A stretch of DNA of 64,000 bases from Podarcis raffonei (GCF_027172205.1 NC_070611.1:58027979-58091978), one strand, 5' to 3'. Positions 1 to 44,831 are shown, counted from the first letter of the stretch. The notes: generated by a model not told the origin, from the letters alone. A program made the numbers and translations.

Positions 1-18875
<18,875 letters not shown>

Positions 18876-19196
18876 TCAGGGCCGGGGAGGGAAGGGGCTT
18901 AGCTGCGGCGGCAGAGGAGGAGGCGGCAGGCGGGGAAGGAGTGAGAGAGGGAGGGCGAAGGGGGGAAGGCGAAGGGGAGGCAAAGAAGCTCAAAGAGGGG
19001 CCGGGGGGCGGAGGGACATCCCGGTGCCCATCGAGGAGGGGGCGCTGCTGCCCGCGAGCCCTGAGGCCCTCAGAAACAGGCGCCGGAGTCTCGCGGAGCC
19101 CGCGGCTGACGAGGCCTCCCGTTTGTTTTTGTTTCCCCCTTCGGGGGTTTGTTGTTTTTTCTTCTTCTTTCCTTTTCCTCCCCTTCTTGAGGCTCG

Positions 19197-19210
19197 CCGG
19201 AAGTGACGCG
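19197..19210 (+). promoter_or_regulatory. ETS/CRE composite site
   Basis: CCGGAAGTGACGCG joins an ETS core (CCGGAAGT) to a CRE half-site (TGACG), a motif pair common in housekeeping and bidirectional promoters (GABPA with CREB/ATF). It lies about 360 bases upstream of the KDM5A start codon. Confidence 0.55.
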
Positions 19211-19496
19211 TCTGTTAAAAACCCTTTCTTGCGGAAGCGAGCCGTGTGAGAATATCCCTCCGCGAAGTAGTTTATGTTCAAAATAATTAGTACCGGCCTT
19301 CTCTACCTCGGGGCTTGAGCCGCTCCTCTCTTCGCGCGAAGCACCGGCTCGTATACCCGCCAAGTTCGCGAGTCGCCTCCTTTTGCTCCTGCAACGGGTC
19401 TAAACAGTAGGAGCAAGTTAGGCCGAGGCTCTTTTTTTCGGTTCGCGGAGGAATGTGCAGTGCGTTTTGTGTGATGAGGTTCACTTCGGCTAGAGA

Positions 19497-19506
19497 ACTT
19501 CCGGTG
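19497..19506 (-). promoter_or_regulatory. ETS-like site
   Basis: ACTTCCGGTG is an ETS site on the minus strand, 300 bases from the composite site and in the opposite orientation. Confidence 0.4.
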
Positions 19507-19880
19507 CCGACTGTCCATGTACCCCATTCTCTCCGTGCGCGAACAGATTCTGCCCCGCCCCCCTCCGTGGAATCTTCGCAGAGCCCCGCCCGCCTCTACG
19601 AGCCTTAATGCGCTCCTTTCTCTCACCTTCCCCCCCCCCGCATCCACGGGCGGAAGCCGCCTCAGCTGCAGCTTCTCTCTTGACGTTTCGCTCCCCCACC
19701 CCGCGTTCGAAACGGCCCACCTGGACTCCACCCACTTACAGTTCCCACAGCAGCTGTCACTCTCAACATCTACCTTTCCTGCCCCGCCCTAACGGACGCC
19801 GCCGTCCGTTCTCGGTCGCCAGAGCAACCGTCCCTCCCCCCGAAGCGCCGCAGTTCCCTGACCCCCTCGGAGTCCCTCAG

Positions 19881-22589
19881 AGAACAATCCCTTGGGGGGC
19901 CTAGCTGTCTGTCTGAGGCGGTTTTAGCCATAGTGATTAATTAAAACGACTTTCCCAGTAAATAAACTTGCCAGCTAACCAGAAAAAAAGAAAACAAAAA
20001 CCACGAGTTCAGTGTTTTAAAATCGTTTACCTGCCACTTTTCCTCCTGCTGGCTGCAGTTTGAAATATTTTTTTTAAAAACCTAGCCCTGACTCTCGCTG
20101 CCTTGCACCAGCTGATAAAATATATTTTTATTCCAGTAGGCAACAATTTTAAAAATTGCTTTTCTTTTTAAAACCTGCAAAGGTCATTTTTAAAATCATT
20201 GTTGCTTTTAAATGTATTTTTAACGTGTGTTTTTTAGGAGCATTATTCCGATTTTAAATTTTTGCAAGCCACCCTGAGGGATGTGTAATCACTAGAAGAG
20301 CAGGATAGATATAAATTAAAACAGGTTTCCCTGCCTACAACCATTTTAATCCTTGCAGCAATCTTTGCGAGGGCAGGATAGGATAGGCGGAGAAACAGCA
20401 GCCTACTTTGCAGGGCGTGAGGTTGCAGCACCCATGTTTGCTCAGAGAGATTCTGAGTAAAGAGATTTTAATCTGGATGCTGTACATCCACTGGCTCTCT
20501 ACACATCAAGCCTTTCTCCCCCCAAAAAGATTGCTGGGAAGGTGCTGAGAATTGTAGCTCACCGAGTGGTAAATTACAGTTCCCAGGATTCTTATAGGGG
20601 TGCGTGTTTTGGCTGCCGTACTGCTCCTACTCTTTTTATGTCATGTTGGTGTGCAGAACTTCAGCCAGTGACTTTTTCATAACATGCATAATTGCATTAT
20701 CCTCTTAAGGTCTTCTATTAATAGAACAATATCAGAGACTGGTTAAAAAAAATAACAACAAACCAATAGGGAAAAAATGGAGGTACTTTGTAATCTGTAG
20801 AGAATTGGGGCTCACCCCTCACAAACAAAGGCAAAAATTGGGTTGTTTGAAATTTAGACTCCATAATACAATACCATCCCTCGGCATCATCCCACAGCTT
20901 TTAGCTTAATTATAATTATAATCTTTTAATATCTTATAATATAATATTATAATATAATTATAATTTTTAATATGTTTTTTACTTTGTTACAATGATAATG
21001 TTTTGGTTTGGTTTTGTGTGGGGTTGTTTTGTTTTGTCTTTTGTTTACCTCTAAGAGCTTCTATTTACAATCAAGTGGTACATCCTTGCGTTGGGGTGAG
21101 GAGGGGGTATTATGCATGTCGGCTTGGGTGCCCGATGTTTGCATGCAAAGTGTGGACTTTGGGCACGTGTGTGTGAAAAAGCTTTGATGAGTGGAAGGTC
21201 ACTCACTGCCTTCCAAAACCTGGAAACTGGAAGTGTTGAATAATAGGTAGATAACCTTATTTCAGGTTATTTCATATGGAATAAACTATGTACCCCTAGT
21301 TTTGTCATTAATCACCAACATCAACAAACTGTTGTAAACATGTATCGAAAGAAGAGAAAACAAACCAGCTATATGCGTATGATTGTTCAGTCTCTTCTAT
21401 TTTGTGGACAAAAGGGTTACTAATCTGCTTTTTCCAGGCAGCTCCACAATAAAAGAGGGCGGGGACTGCTGTGATTCTGCTTTTGTCAAGGTCCTGAGCA
21501 AGAATTGGAAAGCGTATTTTCCATTCAATTTCATTATTTTATTTTAAGGATTTATAAAACGTCCTTCAAATATGTTTCTGGGGGACTTTCAAAAAACATA
21601 ATAGCATCACAATAGAAATAACAGCAATTCATAAAGCAACAATTAGGACAACTAAACAAACACAGTATAAACCAATTGGGAAAATCCTGAGAAAATAAAA
21701 AGGTTGTTGTGTAATATAATATGGAAAGGTTGCCCTGTCTCACATTTATTCATTTTCATTTAATCTAAATTAATAACAAATGAATACCACCCCCCTGATT
21801 CTATGCTGACAGTTGCTAATAATGTTTAGGATTGCATTCTACTTGATTATGTACTGCAATAAATTCACAATTTATACCATTATGTAACCCCAGTGTTTAC
21901 AGGAAGTTGGTTTGATGTGCTATGGCAAACTCTTGTCCACGATCCGTCTCACTGACTATTTGCCAGGTGGCAGGTGCTTGATGAGCCCCCTGTTTTCTTT
22001 TTACAGTCCCAGAAGGGCAAGAAAACCAGGAAATCAAGCCCTTCATGAGTTGTTATACATAGCTAGTAAGCTGAGCTTGATTTGGTTCATGTTTAGGCCA
22101 GAGCAAACTAATGTGTTCATTGCTTTTTAAAATATACTATACTTAACTCGATTCATGCCCATCCTTCAGCTGATTCCCTTTCAACAGCCATTTAACACCC
22201 ATAAATCCTGCAGCTGAGGGTTTCCCCAACATATAGAATCAGTGCTAGGAAAAGCTTAGATTCCGCTCTGCGTCCTATAAATTAATGCTACTGACTTATT
22301 GGATCAGTAATTGATTTCCAACGCTATTCAGGATTATTCTGGGAACTTACAAACAGAACATGAATAGCCATTCCCTTGTTTGTGTGCAGCATCTGGTATT
22401 CAAGAAATATATTGCTTCTGAATATGGAGGTTTGATTATTTGTTAAATGTATATCACATCTTTCTTCCACGGACCCCAAGACAATATTTATAAAGCTTCC
22501 AGGCAGTCTCCTATCTGGACACTGACCAGTATCCATTTCTGCTTAGGGTTCAACACATCATGAATTAGTCTAATGCTATCTGCTGAACA
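19881..22589. other. KDM5A-CCDC77 spacer, left part
   Basis: AT-rich non-coding sequence. About 20270-20330 resembles a LINE 3' end (CAAGCCACCCTGAGGGATG). About 20535-20600 looks like a small palindromic repeat. About 20905-20975 is an AT-only, largely self-complementary stretch. No coding signal. Confidence 0.5.
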
Positions 22590-22923
22590 TAGGGACGTGG
22601 GTGGCGCTGTGGGTTAAACCACAGAGCCTAGGACTTGCTGAACAGAAGGTCAGTGGTTGGAATCCCTGCGATGGGGTGAGCTCCCCCGTTGCTAGGTCCC
22701 TGCTCCTGCCCACCTAACAGTTCGAAAGCATGTCAAAGTGAAAGTAGATAAATAGGTACCGCTCTGGCGGGAAAGTAAACGGCATTTCCGTGCGCTGCTC
22801 TGGCTTAGTCATGCCGGCCACATGACCCGGAAGCTGTACACCGGCTCCCTCAGCCAATAAAGCGAGATGAGTGCCGCAACCCCAGAGTTGGTCACGACTG
22901 GACCTAATGGTCAGGGGTCCCTT
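22590..22923 (+). mobile_element. Sauria-type tRNA-derived SINE (subfamily B)
   Basis: Runs from GGGACGTGGGTGGCGCTGTG through the conserved AAGTAGATAAATAGGTACCG centre to TAATGGTCAGGGGTCCCTTT. It is flanked by a perfect 13-base duplication TATCTGCTGAACA at 22577-22589 and 22924-22936. The body shows slight wear. Confidence 0.93.
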
Positions 22924-22974
22924 TATCTGCTGAACACCTGCTGACTTCCTGCTTGCCACACATCTAAACTAGTT

Positions 22975-23152
22975 CAAGGTTCTTGTCTTAATTTACAAAG
23001 CCCTTACCCTCTTGCACCCAGGATATCTTAAACACCACCTTTATATCCAGCCCAATTACTAAGATTGTTGGGGGAGTCTCTGTTGGTGGTCCCCCATGGC
23101 TCAGATACATAGCTCATCATAACTACTAAAAGTGCTATACAAATGAAATAAA
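22975..23152 (+). repeat. L2-like LINE 3' end
   Basis: Shows the pattern CTTAATTTACAAAGCCCTTA ... CACCCAGGATATCTTA ... AAGTGCTATACAAATGAA, the usual close of vertebrate L2 reverse transcriptase 3' regions. Old and worn; no open frame. Confidence 0.55.
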
Positions 23153-23204
23153 TAATGAATTGTTCACCTAAGAATATTTTCAGAATGCAACCGGTTTGGT
23201 ATCT

Positions 23205-23745
23205 GGCAATGTTGTCATGGACTATTTGGATACAGAGGAATGGTGGGAGGAAGCAGCTGGGGAAGGCTCAGAGCCCAGGAAGTGGTGATAGGACAATGAT
23301 GAGGGAGAAGGAAGTGTCAGAAGCTGAAGAGGTAGCAGGGCTTAGTGAGCAGACAGTGCTTATGGCAGAGAGAAGTCCAAAAGCAGACGCTAAAGCAAGT
23401 GGGATGAGGGAGGCCAAGAGGCAGAGATGAATCAGTCTGGTGAAGGTGCCAGGTGTCTCCCCATCTGCTACAACAAGCTCCCCTAGCTCCAGCCTGGTTA
23501 CCCAGAGCCAAGAGAGGCATGAAGAGGATGACGGAGAAATTAGCGTCATACAGGCGCAGTCTCAGATTGCTTTGGGGAAACCCTGGAGACCCTTCAATCT
23601 CTGCAACTACTTCATAAGCGCACCTACCAAAGAAGAGCTGCTGTGCTTATTTGACCTAATACTCCTGTGCAGATCCTCCCCCCCCCCAATAAAGAGTTAA
23701 CTGTACGTACTTTGTTGCTCACCAGGGCAAGATAAGCCAATCCTG
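23205..23745 (+). repeat. Candidate LTR-type fossil
   Basis: A GC-richer block starting near TTGTCATGGACTATTTGGA and holding a poly(A) signal AATAAA at about 23690 followed by a GT-rich stretch, as at the R/U5 part of an LTR. Family and ends are not established. It could equally be the 3' part of another retroelement. Treated as a broken fossil of moderate age. Confidence 0.3.
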
Positions 23746-23839
23746 GCCTTACTGCACTGGTACCAATTAGGATTTTTTTAAAGTACCACAATGTGTGTTG
23801 GAACAGTGTTTTGATAAATGGACTGTTGTCTACTTTTAA

Positions 23840-23950
23840 ATTTACAGGATAGCCATGTTAGTCTGTTGTAGCAAAAAACTAGAGTATTGTGGCACCTTAA
23901 ATACTTATAAATGTAAATGCAATAAACTTTCATGAACTATTTACCAGATG
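23840..23950 (+). repeat. Common reptile interspersed repeat, unclassified
   Basis: Pattern GATAGCCATGTTAGTCTG ... TGTGGCACCTTAAA ... AACTTTCATGAACT is shared with a repeat frequent in turtle, crocodile and lizard DNA. A second worn copy lies at about 13935-13990. Confidence 0.5.
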
Positions 23951-24139
23951 CCCAAAGATCCTGAATTGACAAGCATCAATACACATGAGGGAATTTAGAG
24001 GATTATTGTTTTAAGTATTATTGAAGGCTGTTTGATTTATAGTGATTTTACTATTTTTGTTGTTGTTCAGAGTGGTTTGGTAAGCAATGTAGTAAGCAAG
24101 CAATATAACAAACAAAGAGTTGTGGGGTGTGATCCCATC

Positions 24140-24530
24140 CACGCTTACAGCAAATACAATGGGGCTTATTTCTGAATATATATTTAAAAGGACTTCAGTT
24201 ATAGACTAGCTGATTTATTCCTGCATTGCAGGGGGTTGGACTAGATGATCCTCAGGGTCCCTTCCAACTCTACAATTCTATGATTCTGTAACAGTCATCT
24301 ACTCCAAAGTAAGCATGTACAGGATTGGAGCAAGGAACACAGTCGGATTTATTTCCAAGTAAATATGCACAGAATTGCAATGATAGCTGCAATCCTATGC
24401 ACACCTCCCTAGGAATAAATACCATTAAACTCAGTGCCACTTTCTGCCGAGTAAGCTTATTAAAATTTGCAGTGTCATTGTCTTCCGGGGCACCAACCCT
24501 AGTTAAGTTTATTCAGAAGTAGATCCCACT
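24140..24530. repeat. Old interspersed repeats around a CR1-tailed SINE fragment
   Basis: 24216-24287 is a CR1-type tail (GCATTGCAGGGGGTTGGACT ... TTCTATGATTCT). Both sides carry the widespread repeat recognised by CAATGGGGCTTATTTCTGA and TGCAATCCTATGCACAC. No coding signal. Confidence 0.55.
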
Positions 24531-24619
24531 GCATAACGCCTAAGAGTTAATGGATTTTTTTGCCTCTTAGTAAACATAGGAATGTGCTGTGCTTTTAAAA
24601 GTATCCCAAGGCTCTTAGT

Positions 24620-24755
24620 CAGGCATCCCCAACCTGCGGCCCTCCAGATGTTTTGGCCTACAACTCCCATGATCCCTAGCTAACAGGACCAGTGGTCAGG
24701 GATGATGGGAATTGTAGTCCAAAACATCTGGAGGGCCGGAGGTTGGGGGTTCCTG
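24620..24755. mobile_element. Palindromic hAT-type miniature element
   Basis: Ends CAGGCATCCCCAACC and GGTTGGGGGTTCCTG are inverted copies, and the two halves pair almost throughout (ACAACTCCCATGATCCCT against AGGGATGATGGGAATTGT). An 8-base duplication CTCTTAGT flanks it at 24612-24619 and 24756-24763. Eight bases is diagnostic for the hAT superfamily. Non-autonomous; no coding capacity. Confidence 0.9.
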
Positions 24756-25059
24756 CTCTTAGTTGATGCTGCAAACTGATTAACAGGGCGACTTCTCTGG
24801 AAATAAACGACGTAGTAATTTATTACTCACTTAAATGGGGATTTAAGATACCAGAAAACGGTTTGCTTTGATTTATATTAATTCCCTCTTTGCTTTCGTT
24901 TTGGCGAAGGGTTTGCATTAACTTTTAACATGCCTCTATAAGCCTATCGCTGACTCATCGCATGTGCCGCTGCTTTCCTTTCTTCCCACGTTTGGGCTTC
25001 GTTTCCCCTTGTAAACGAGAGTTTAAAAGTATCGCTGGATGGCAAGAGAGCTGGGATTG

Positions 25060-25213
25060 GGCGAAAAGCTCCGACTCCGTTTCTTACAGCTCTTACGATT
25101 GGAGAATACTTGTAGGCGCAGAGGGGCCCTCGGCTTGGCTTTTTGGTTCGTCGGTTGAGAGGAGCACTAGCTGCGGCGCGAACGGGAGTGTTAGAGCGGT
25201 TAGTGTGTTTGGG
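25060..25213 (+). promoter_or_regulatory. CCDC77: Proposed CCDC77 promoter and non-coding leader exon
   Basis: A GC- and CpG-richer stretch in AT-rich surroundings, with two GATTGG (inverted CCAAT) boxes at about 25055 and 25098 and a good donor (TTTGGG|GTGAGC) at 25214. The first CCDC77 coding exon lies 1 kb downstream with an acceptor ahead of its ATG, so a leader exon must lie upstream. This is the best nearby candidate, but the CpG island at 19 kb is a rival. Confidence 0.4.
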
Positions 25214-26240
25214 GTGAGCGGCGGGGAGGCGCGGGATGGCCGAAGTGGGGCAGGAGCAGAGAGAGACACGATGCAAACTGCTTGCTCCGTGGGGCGGGTT
25301 CACGGTGCTTTGCTAGGACAGAAAGGAAGGGGCTCCTGTTTGATTTTCATCTTTAAAAGTTAAGTTGGGGGGCGTCTAATTCAGATGACTAGGAGAGTAA
25401 AGCTCCCCACCTATTATTATTACTATTACAGCGGGTTACAACCATTAAAACGCAATACTCAGAAGCAATGTAAAAGATCTTACAGCCACAGAAATCAGGT
25501 GGGTCCCCAAAAATATGCCCAAGCAGGCAAATATACAGGTTTACAGCCAGCCCTCCTAGATTATTTTGGGGTGTGGGGTTGGAGGCAACCAACGTGTTGT
25601 GTTGCCTAGCAATTTGGGCTTGGGGGGAGTTGGGTTTAAGTCCCTTTTTAGCTAAAAGTAATCCTGGACCAGTCACTGTCTCTGAGACCACTCAACCTCA
25701 CAGCTGTTTCAGGGATAAAAAGCGGGGTGGGGTGGTAAAACGGTTTCACCAGCCCTAGGTACCTGCCTTGCTAGCATCTGCTCATAACAACTTGCCACAA
25801 TTTAAGCCACCTGTCCGACAGTCATATTACTTTATTTCTCTCTACCCCTTCCCATGACATCCTTCCTGTTTTGACTATCCCTGCTACCTTTCCCATTGCG
25901 TAGCATACATTAGCCCCTGAAGAAAGGTAGGGGCCTTTTGGTTGAAATTCCTAGCTCTGTGTGATAGGATAAATGTAATAAATCATTTATATGTGCACTA
26001 TCGTGTATGAAGCCTGTTACAAGTGCATAGTTTGCCATATCAGATTGAAAAATTGTTGGCTGCAGCATGGCTTGATTTAGCATGAATTTGGTTCTCAAAC
26101 CACTTTCTTTGAGCACATGCATCTGTTTGTGAGGAAATAAAAATGGGCCACTAGAGAACCGTTAATACACTTTCTCTGAACCTTTGGCTTTATGCTTCCG
26201 TTACCAAAGAGTAAAAAAGGTATATTTGGCACTACTACAG
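25214..26240 (+). other. Proposed CCDC77 intron 1
   Basis: Contains a short (ATT)n run near 25410 and no clear transposon. No coding signal. Confidence 0.4.
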
Positions 26241-26258
26241 GTGGTAGGAGTGAGCGAC

Positions 26259-39900
<13,642 letters not shown>

Positions 39901-41485
39901 TAAGAGACACGCCGGCCAACACCAGTGGCATGTAGATAAAGGCCATTGTTGCAACAGCTTTCTCGTATCTATATTTTGTGACACCACGTGGAGCTTACTG
40001 TGGCTCTAGGATGTAACTTTATACTCCAGGACTTAAGGAACCCATTAAACCTAATGTGAGGTTTGGAAGGAAACTCTCTTACTTTATTTTTATTTTTATT
40101 TTTTTACATGGGTTTAGAATTGGCTTCCTGCTTTTCTCAATGTCAGTTTATGCACAGATTGAGCTGGAGTCATTGGCTAACTTTTACGTTGCTCTTGCAG
40201 CTTGCAGGAATGTTTTCATCTGTTCTAAGAATGATGCAATATTCAGGCATCTCCAGAAACCAGCTCAAGTAGATCTCATACTATGTGTGTCAGTGGTTAT
40301 TAAAAAGAGGGAAGCGACTTCCCTATGTCCCTCAGGAATTACTCTGTAATGGGTGGGTGACAGTTTGTTTGAAGAGAAGCCCTTGGTTACATCCACACTT
40401 GTGGGCAGTATTCAGCTAAATAGTTGCGCAAGCAGAACACCTTTTACTCACACAGTGGAACTCCACACACTTCCCGCGTATGTGCGTGCCCTACACAATC
40501 TCCAAATCTGCTCTGTTGTGTTGCCAGGGCAGGAAGAAAATTAAGAACCCCAAAGAATTTGCTTCCAAAGAAATGCGACTCGAGTCGGGTTGTACAAGTG
40601 CTGCTTTAGTTGTGGGTCTCGCTTAGGTTTTCTTACAGAATATCTTCTGCTGCAAGATAAACGCTTGAAGTGTTGTGAGGCAGCATCATTTGTCCCCTGC
40701 TATAGCATTAAACTTGACATTAATTTAACATTTCTCTTGGTAATTGTCACCAAGGCTTCCATTTCCTACGACCTCTGCAAGCCAAAATGCAAGTCTTAAT
40801 ACAAGCAATTGCTTGCCTTTGACCAATATCTCACACTTGGTTTCCATACTTTTTCCTAGAGGGAAGTGCTTTCCATGCAGGAAATATATAACCTTCCAAG
40901 TGATCCTATCTGAAGTCTTATCCCTTTTGAGGTTTCTGGTCTCCATTCTCTTGTGGCTTTGTGTGGGTACTCAAAACAGCCATATCACAGTGCTGCTAAT
41001 GTGTAAACGCTAACGTGCACCTCCAGACAGAATTCACAACAAGAATCACTGCAGCTGGAAAGTCTGTTTGCGCCTCGTTGCTTTCTTTAAAGAAAGCCAG
41101 CAGTTACAGTAAGCAAGAAGCTGGGAATGCAAAACAGCAGGCAGGCAGATGGATTTTGGTTTTTCCCCCTTAGAAATCTGACACGGTAAGCAAGAGTAAT
41201 GTAGATGAGACTGTTTGCACTGCAAATATTAAATGTGATGTGTTAGGTGCTCTTTGCCTGCACCGGTAACATAATAACATCAAAACTATATTGTCATCTG
41301 TCTTGAACTGGATTGTAATGATTTGGACATGCTTACACACAACAACACCTTGAGGATCTCTGAAGAGCAACATGCTGTACAGTAATTGAACATGCCTTAG
41401 CCGTGTCTCTTTGTATTTTGTACCTTCTGTGCTATACTTGTCGATTTATTCAAATTTTATAATAAAATTGGAGTTGAAACAGTTC
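39901..41485 (+). other. CCDC77: CCDC77 3' UTR
   Basis: About 1.6 kb without obvious repeats between the stop codon and the poly(A) signal at 41461. The absence of repeats, against dense repeats just beyond, supports its being a transcribed UTR. Confidence 0.65.
41461..41466 (+). terminator. CCDC77: Poly(A) signal of CCDC77
   Basis: AATAAA followed by GT-bearing sequence. It is the first canonical signal well placed after the stop with repeat-rich spacer directly behind it. Confidence 0.6.
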
Positions 41486-41519
41486 TAATTAGATTAATTA
41501 AAAACACAGTTGTGTTATT

Positions 41520-41690
41520 CCTACAGGAATATTGGGGGGCAATCCAGTCAGATGGGTGGGGTAGAGAACCTGTGGCCCTCCAGATGTTGGACTCCAGGTC
41601 CTATCAGTCTCAGCCAGCATGGCCAATGGTAAGAGATTATGGAAGTTATAGTCCAGCAACATCTGGAGGGCTACAGGTTCTCATGTCTAA
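41520..41690. repeat. L2 tail with a palindromic element inside it
   Basis: 41530-41560 is an L2 tail (CAATCCAGTCAGATGGGTGGGG) that stops at GGTA and gives way to a palindrome (GAGAACCTGTGGCCCTCCAG ... CTGGAGGGCTACAGGTTCTC). It suggests a hAT-like element that landed in the tail. The far side of the tail is not clear. Confidence 0.55.
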
Positions 41691-43680
41691 ATTATTTTAT
41701 GTGATCCTTCTCAAGTGCCTGGCAATCAAACCTGTAGGTTGCATGGCAAAGTCAATAAAAGATTGCACTAGCCAGTGTTGCCCAATTTCCTCCAAAACGT
41801 AGAGCCTATTCCCAGCTTTCCTTTCCCCCCGATTGCAGATCTTCCAAATCCGCTTGCTTGAAAGATGATACCAAGAATGCTTGTATATGATGAGATGAAG
41901 TCCTGAAATGCATTTGTACTTATGGTGGAAATAGAGATGACGAAAGGGGGGAACAGGGCAGCTACCATGAAATGAAAAGGCTAAGACTTCAAACATAAAT
42001 TGGCTCACGCTCTGAACATATGTTGAGCCATTAGCGCAAGTGGATGTCCGTAGACAGCTGCCCCTAGGTGATTGGGATATGGGCATGTGCATCTAACTCT
42101 TAGCCATAAAGACGTGTGGAGAACTGAAGGCCAAATATATTAATTTCTATAATGCTGGAATATGGTAATATGTGAGTTTGACACTGGAGCGTCACCATAT
42201 GAATGTGAAGATCACCATATCGGATCATGCTGGCATAGCATTACACAGCTTTTACGTCTTCAGTGGTTTCCTTACCACTTTCCAACATACATTTTAAAGA
42301 TGCAAGTAGGGAAAAGTAATATAACTACCGCCACAGGAAGCTGCCTTATACAGAGCCAGACTTTCCATTCAGCGCAGTATTGGCTGCTCTGCCTGGGAGC
42401 AGAAGCTCCAGTGTCTCAGGGCTTGTTCACTGGAGATGCCAAGACTAAACCTGGAGCTTCTCCAGTCTCCCTTTCTGCAATGAACCCTTGCCTAAGGTCT
42501 CTATCCATAAAGTTAATCTGAACATAATTCCAGCCAATCCTTTATTACACACACACACACACACACCCTTTTATACATCTGCCCAGAGTTGCTGGGGCAA
42601 CCTGGTCAGATGGATGGGGTATTATTGTTTTTATTATTATTCAGGCCACTCTTCTGAGTCTTTTATGATACTCTGCTTCAGGGATAAAACAAGTTAGCCC
42701 CAGAGCAAGGAGTAAAGTTTTTGAGAACATTCTCACTAGATCACTTCTGAAGTTTATAGATTCACACACACACATAATGTTTAGTATTGCTATATTTCTG
42801 TGTTTTTAGTTGTGCTAATGTGTATTTTTATGAATCTTATTGACATAAAATGTTATGATGGTCTGTGGACTGCAAATAAGGATTCGTGTTTTGTTGTTGT
42901 AACATAAAAAAGCACTAGGGGGCGCAGTTCCTCTGTTGTATTAAGTGGAGCAAAGGAACTGCTCTTTTTCTGCTTATTTATCCTATTACCGGACATAACG
43001 TGTATGCACAGTGTGATTTCATTTGTAACTATTTTTAAACGTGTGTGTCTCTTTAGGTTCCTTGCAAGGCTTTCTCTAAGTCTTCCTGGAGCTTTTGAGA
43101 CAGATTTAATTCCTTTTGCCTTCCTACTGCAGCAGAACGCGGGTTGGCGAGGAAGTCGTGCTGCGCTTCCTGGTCTGGGAAGACTGTTCATCTTGACAGC
43201 AACTCTTGTTGCTCGCTGTCTGCGAGAGAGAGCAATCCAGGAGCCCATAATGCCCTGCTGGCCAATGTCCCATTTGTTTAAACTGCTGGATGGTTTTCTT
43301 ATTGGGCCACAATGAAAGGAACTTCATATCAGCCCCCAAATCAGCACAACATTCGCCACTTTAGAAAACCCAGATGCATCTCCAGATGTTGCAAGAGCAC
43401 ACTTGGATACACAAACCAATCCCACTGCCTGTTTTAACACATCAAAGCTTCTGCTAGCTAGGATAGTAGGTAGGGAAGAATTGCAATGCATTCTCTATTA
43501 CTTTATGCCAGGAAGATGGTACAAAAGCACTGCTGCAGTAATTTCTCTACATCCACATTCAGCTTCTGGAGTTATCTTCATGCTACGAAGTTGGAGTATC
43601 TTCAAATAGTACTTTTCCCTACTCTGTGCTCTATGGGGAAAGGGTGAGTGAACTTCTTCTGGAAGGAGCCTAGTACAACA
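41691..43680. other. CCDC77-B4GALNT3 spacer, left part
   Basis: 42330-42460 is an inverted tRNA-derived SINE (GGAAGCTGCCTTATACAGAG). 42547-42567 is an (AC)n run. 42570-42650 is an L2 tail. The rest, including an open stretch near 43004-43315, shows no gene signal. Confidence 0.5.
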
Positions 43681-43684
43681 ACTT

Positions 43685-43860
43685 TATTAAAAAAATATTT
43701 ATTTTTTTAACTTTTTATTTTTTAATAATTTTTTATTCAATACAAGTTAAAATACATACATAATCACAACAGAAGAAAATACAAAAGAGAAAAACAAATA
43801 CATCTATCCAAGGAAAAGGAATTAGAGAATATTTTGTCTCTTTTCATATTTACAGTTATT
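43685..43860 (-). repeat. Possible inverted L1-type LINE 3' end
   Basis: A T-rich run followed by TATTCAATACAAGTTAAAAT ACATACATAATC-like sequence resembles the inverted A-rich end of reptile L1 copies. Low confidence because only the tail is present. Confidence 0.3.
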
Positions 43861-44009
43861 TATACCTCTATAAAATGCTATTCATGATAACACGGTGAAA
43901 TGAAATGTAAGGTATCAGAATAAAGAAAAAGGGAACAAAAAGAGAATAAAAAAGTAAGAAAAAAGGTCATATATGAAAAAAATTTTAAATTAGATAAGTA
44001 CTCACAATA

Positions 44010-44355
44010 GTAAAGGTAAAGGTACCCCTGCCCGTACGGGCCAGTCTTGACAGACTCTAGGGTTGTGCGCCCATCTCACTTAAGAGGCCGGGGGCCAGCG
44101 CTGTCTGGAGACACTTTCCGGGTCACGTGGCCAGCGTGACAAAGCTGCATCTGGCGAGCCAGCGCAGCACACGGAAACGCCGTTTACCTTCCTGCCAGTA
44201 AGCGGTCCCTATTTATCTACTTGCACCCGGGGGTGCTTTCGAACTGCTAGGTTGGCAGGCGCTGGGACCGAACAACGGGAGCGCACCCCGCCGCGGGGAT
44301 TCGAACCGCCGACCTTTCGATCGGCAAGCCCTAGGCGCTGAGGCTTTTACCCTAT
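44010..44355 (-). mobile_element. Sauria-type SINE (subfamily A)
   Basis: Inverted, with subfamily A marks (GTACGGGCCAGTCTTGAC; GGGGGCCAGCGCTGTC). Perfect 12-base duplication GTACTCACAATA at 43998-44009 and 44356-44367. Young. Confidence 0.93.
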
Positions 44356-44444
44356 GTACTCACAATACATAGCCATTATTATTATTTATAATTATTATTA
44401 ATAATAATATTTTATTATTAAGAAAATTAAACAGCTTCCATAAG

Positions 44445-44831
44445 GTTAAAGGTAAAGGACCCCTGAACGATTAAGTCCAATCAAAGGTGACTATGGGGTG
44501 CAGCACTCATTTCGCTTTCAGGCCAAGGGAGCTGGCGTTTGTCCACAGACAGCTTTCCGGCTCATGTGGCCAGCATGACTAAACCGCTTTTGGCACGATG
44601 GAACACCGTGATGGAAGCCAGAGCACACGGAAACACCGTTTACCTTCCTGCCGCAAGATTACCTATTTATCTACTTGCACTAGTGTGCTTTCGAACTGCT
44701 AGGTTGACAGGAGCTGGGGACAGAGCAATGGGAGCTCACCCCGTCATGCGGATTCGAACTGCCGACCTTCTGATCGGCATGCCCAGGAGGCTCAGTGGTT
44801 TAGACCATAACGCCACCCGCATCCTGCTACA
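44445..44831 (-). mobile_element. Sauria-type SINE (subfamily B-like, older)
   Basis: Inverted copy with the ACCCCTGAACGATTAAGTCC tail and GCCAAGGGAGCTGGCG body. Flanked by an imperfect repeat CAGCTTCCATAAG / CAACTTCCATAAA. More diverged than its neighbour at 44010, 90 bases away. Confidence 0.88.

Noticed and set aside
23155-23700. Two successive open frames of about 90 codons with acidic/serine-rich content
   Set aside because: Fits the body of a repeat (candidate LTR fossil), with no gene-like start or splice sites, and unlike any CCDC77 leader.
43004-43315. 103-codon open frame in the CCDC77-B4GALNT3 spacer
   Set aside because: No recognisable domain, no splice context, no CpG promoter nearby; composition is non-coding.
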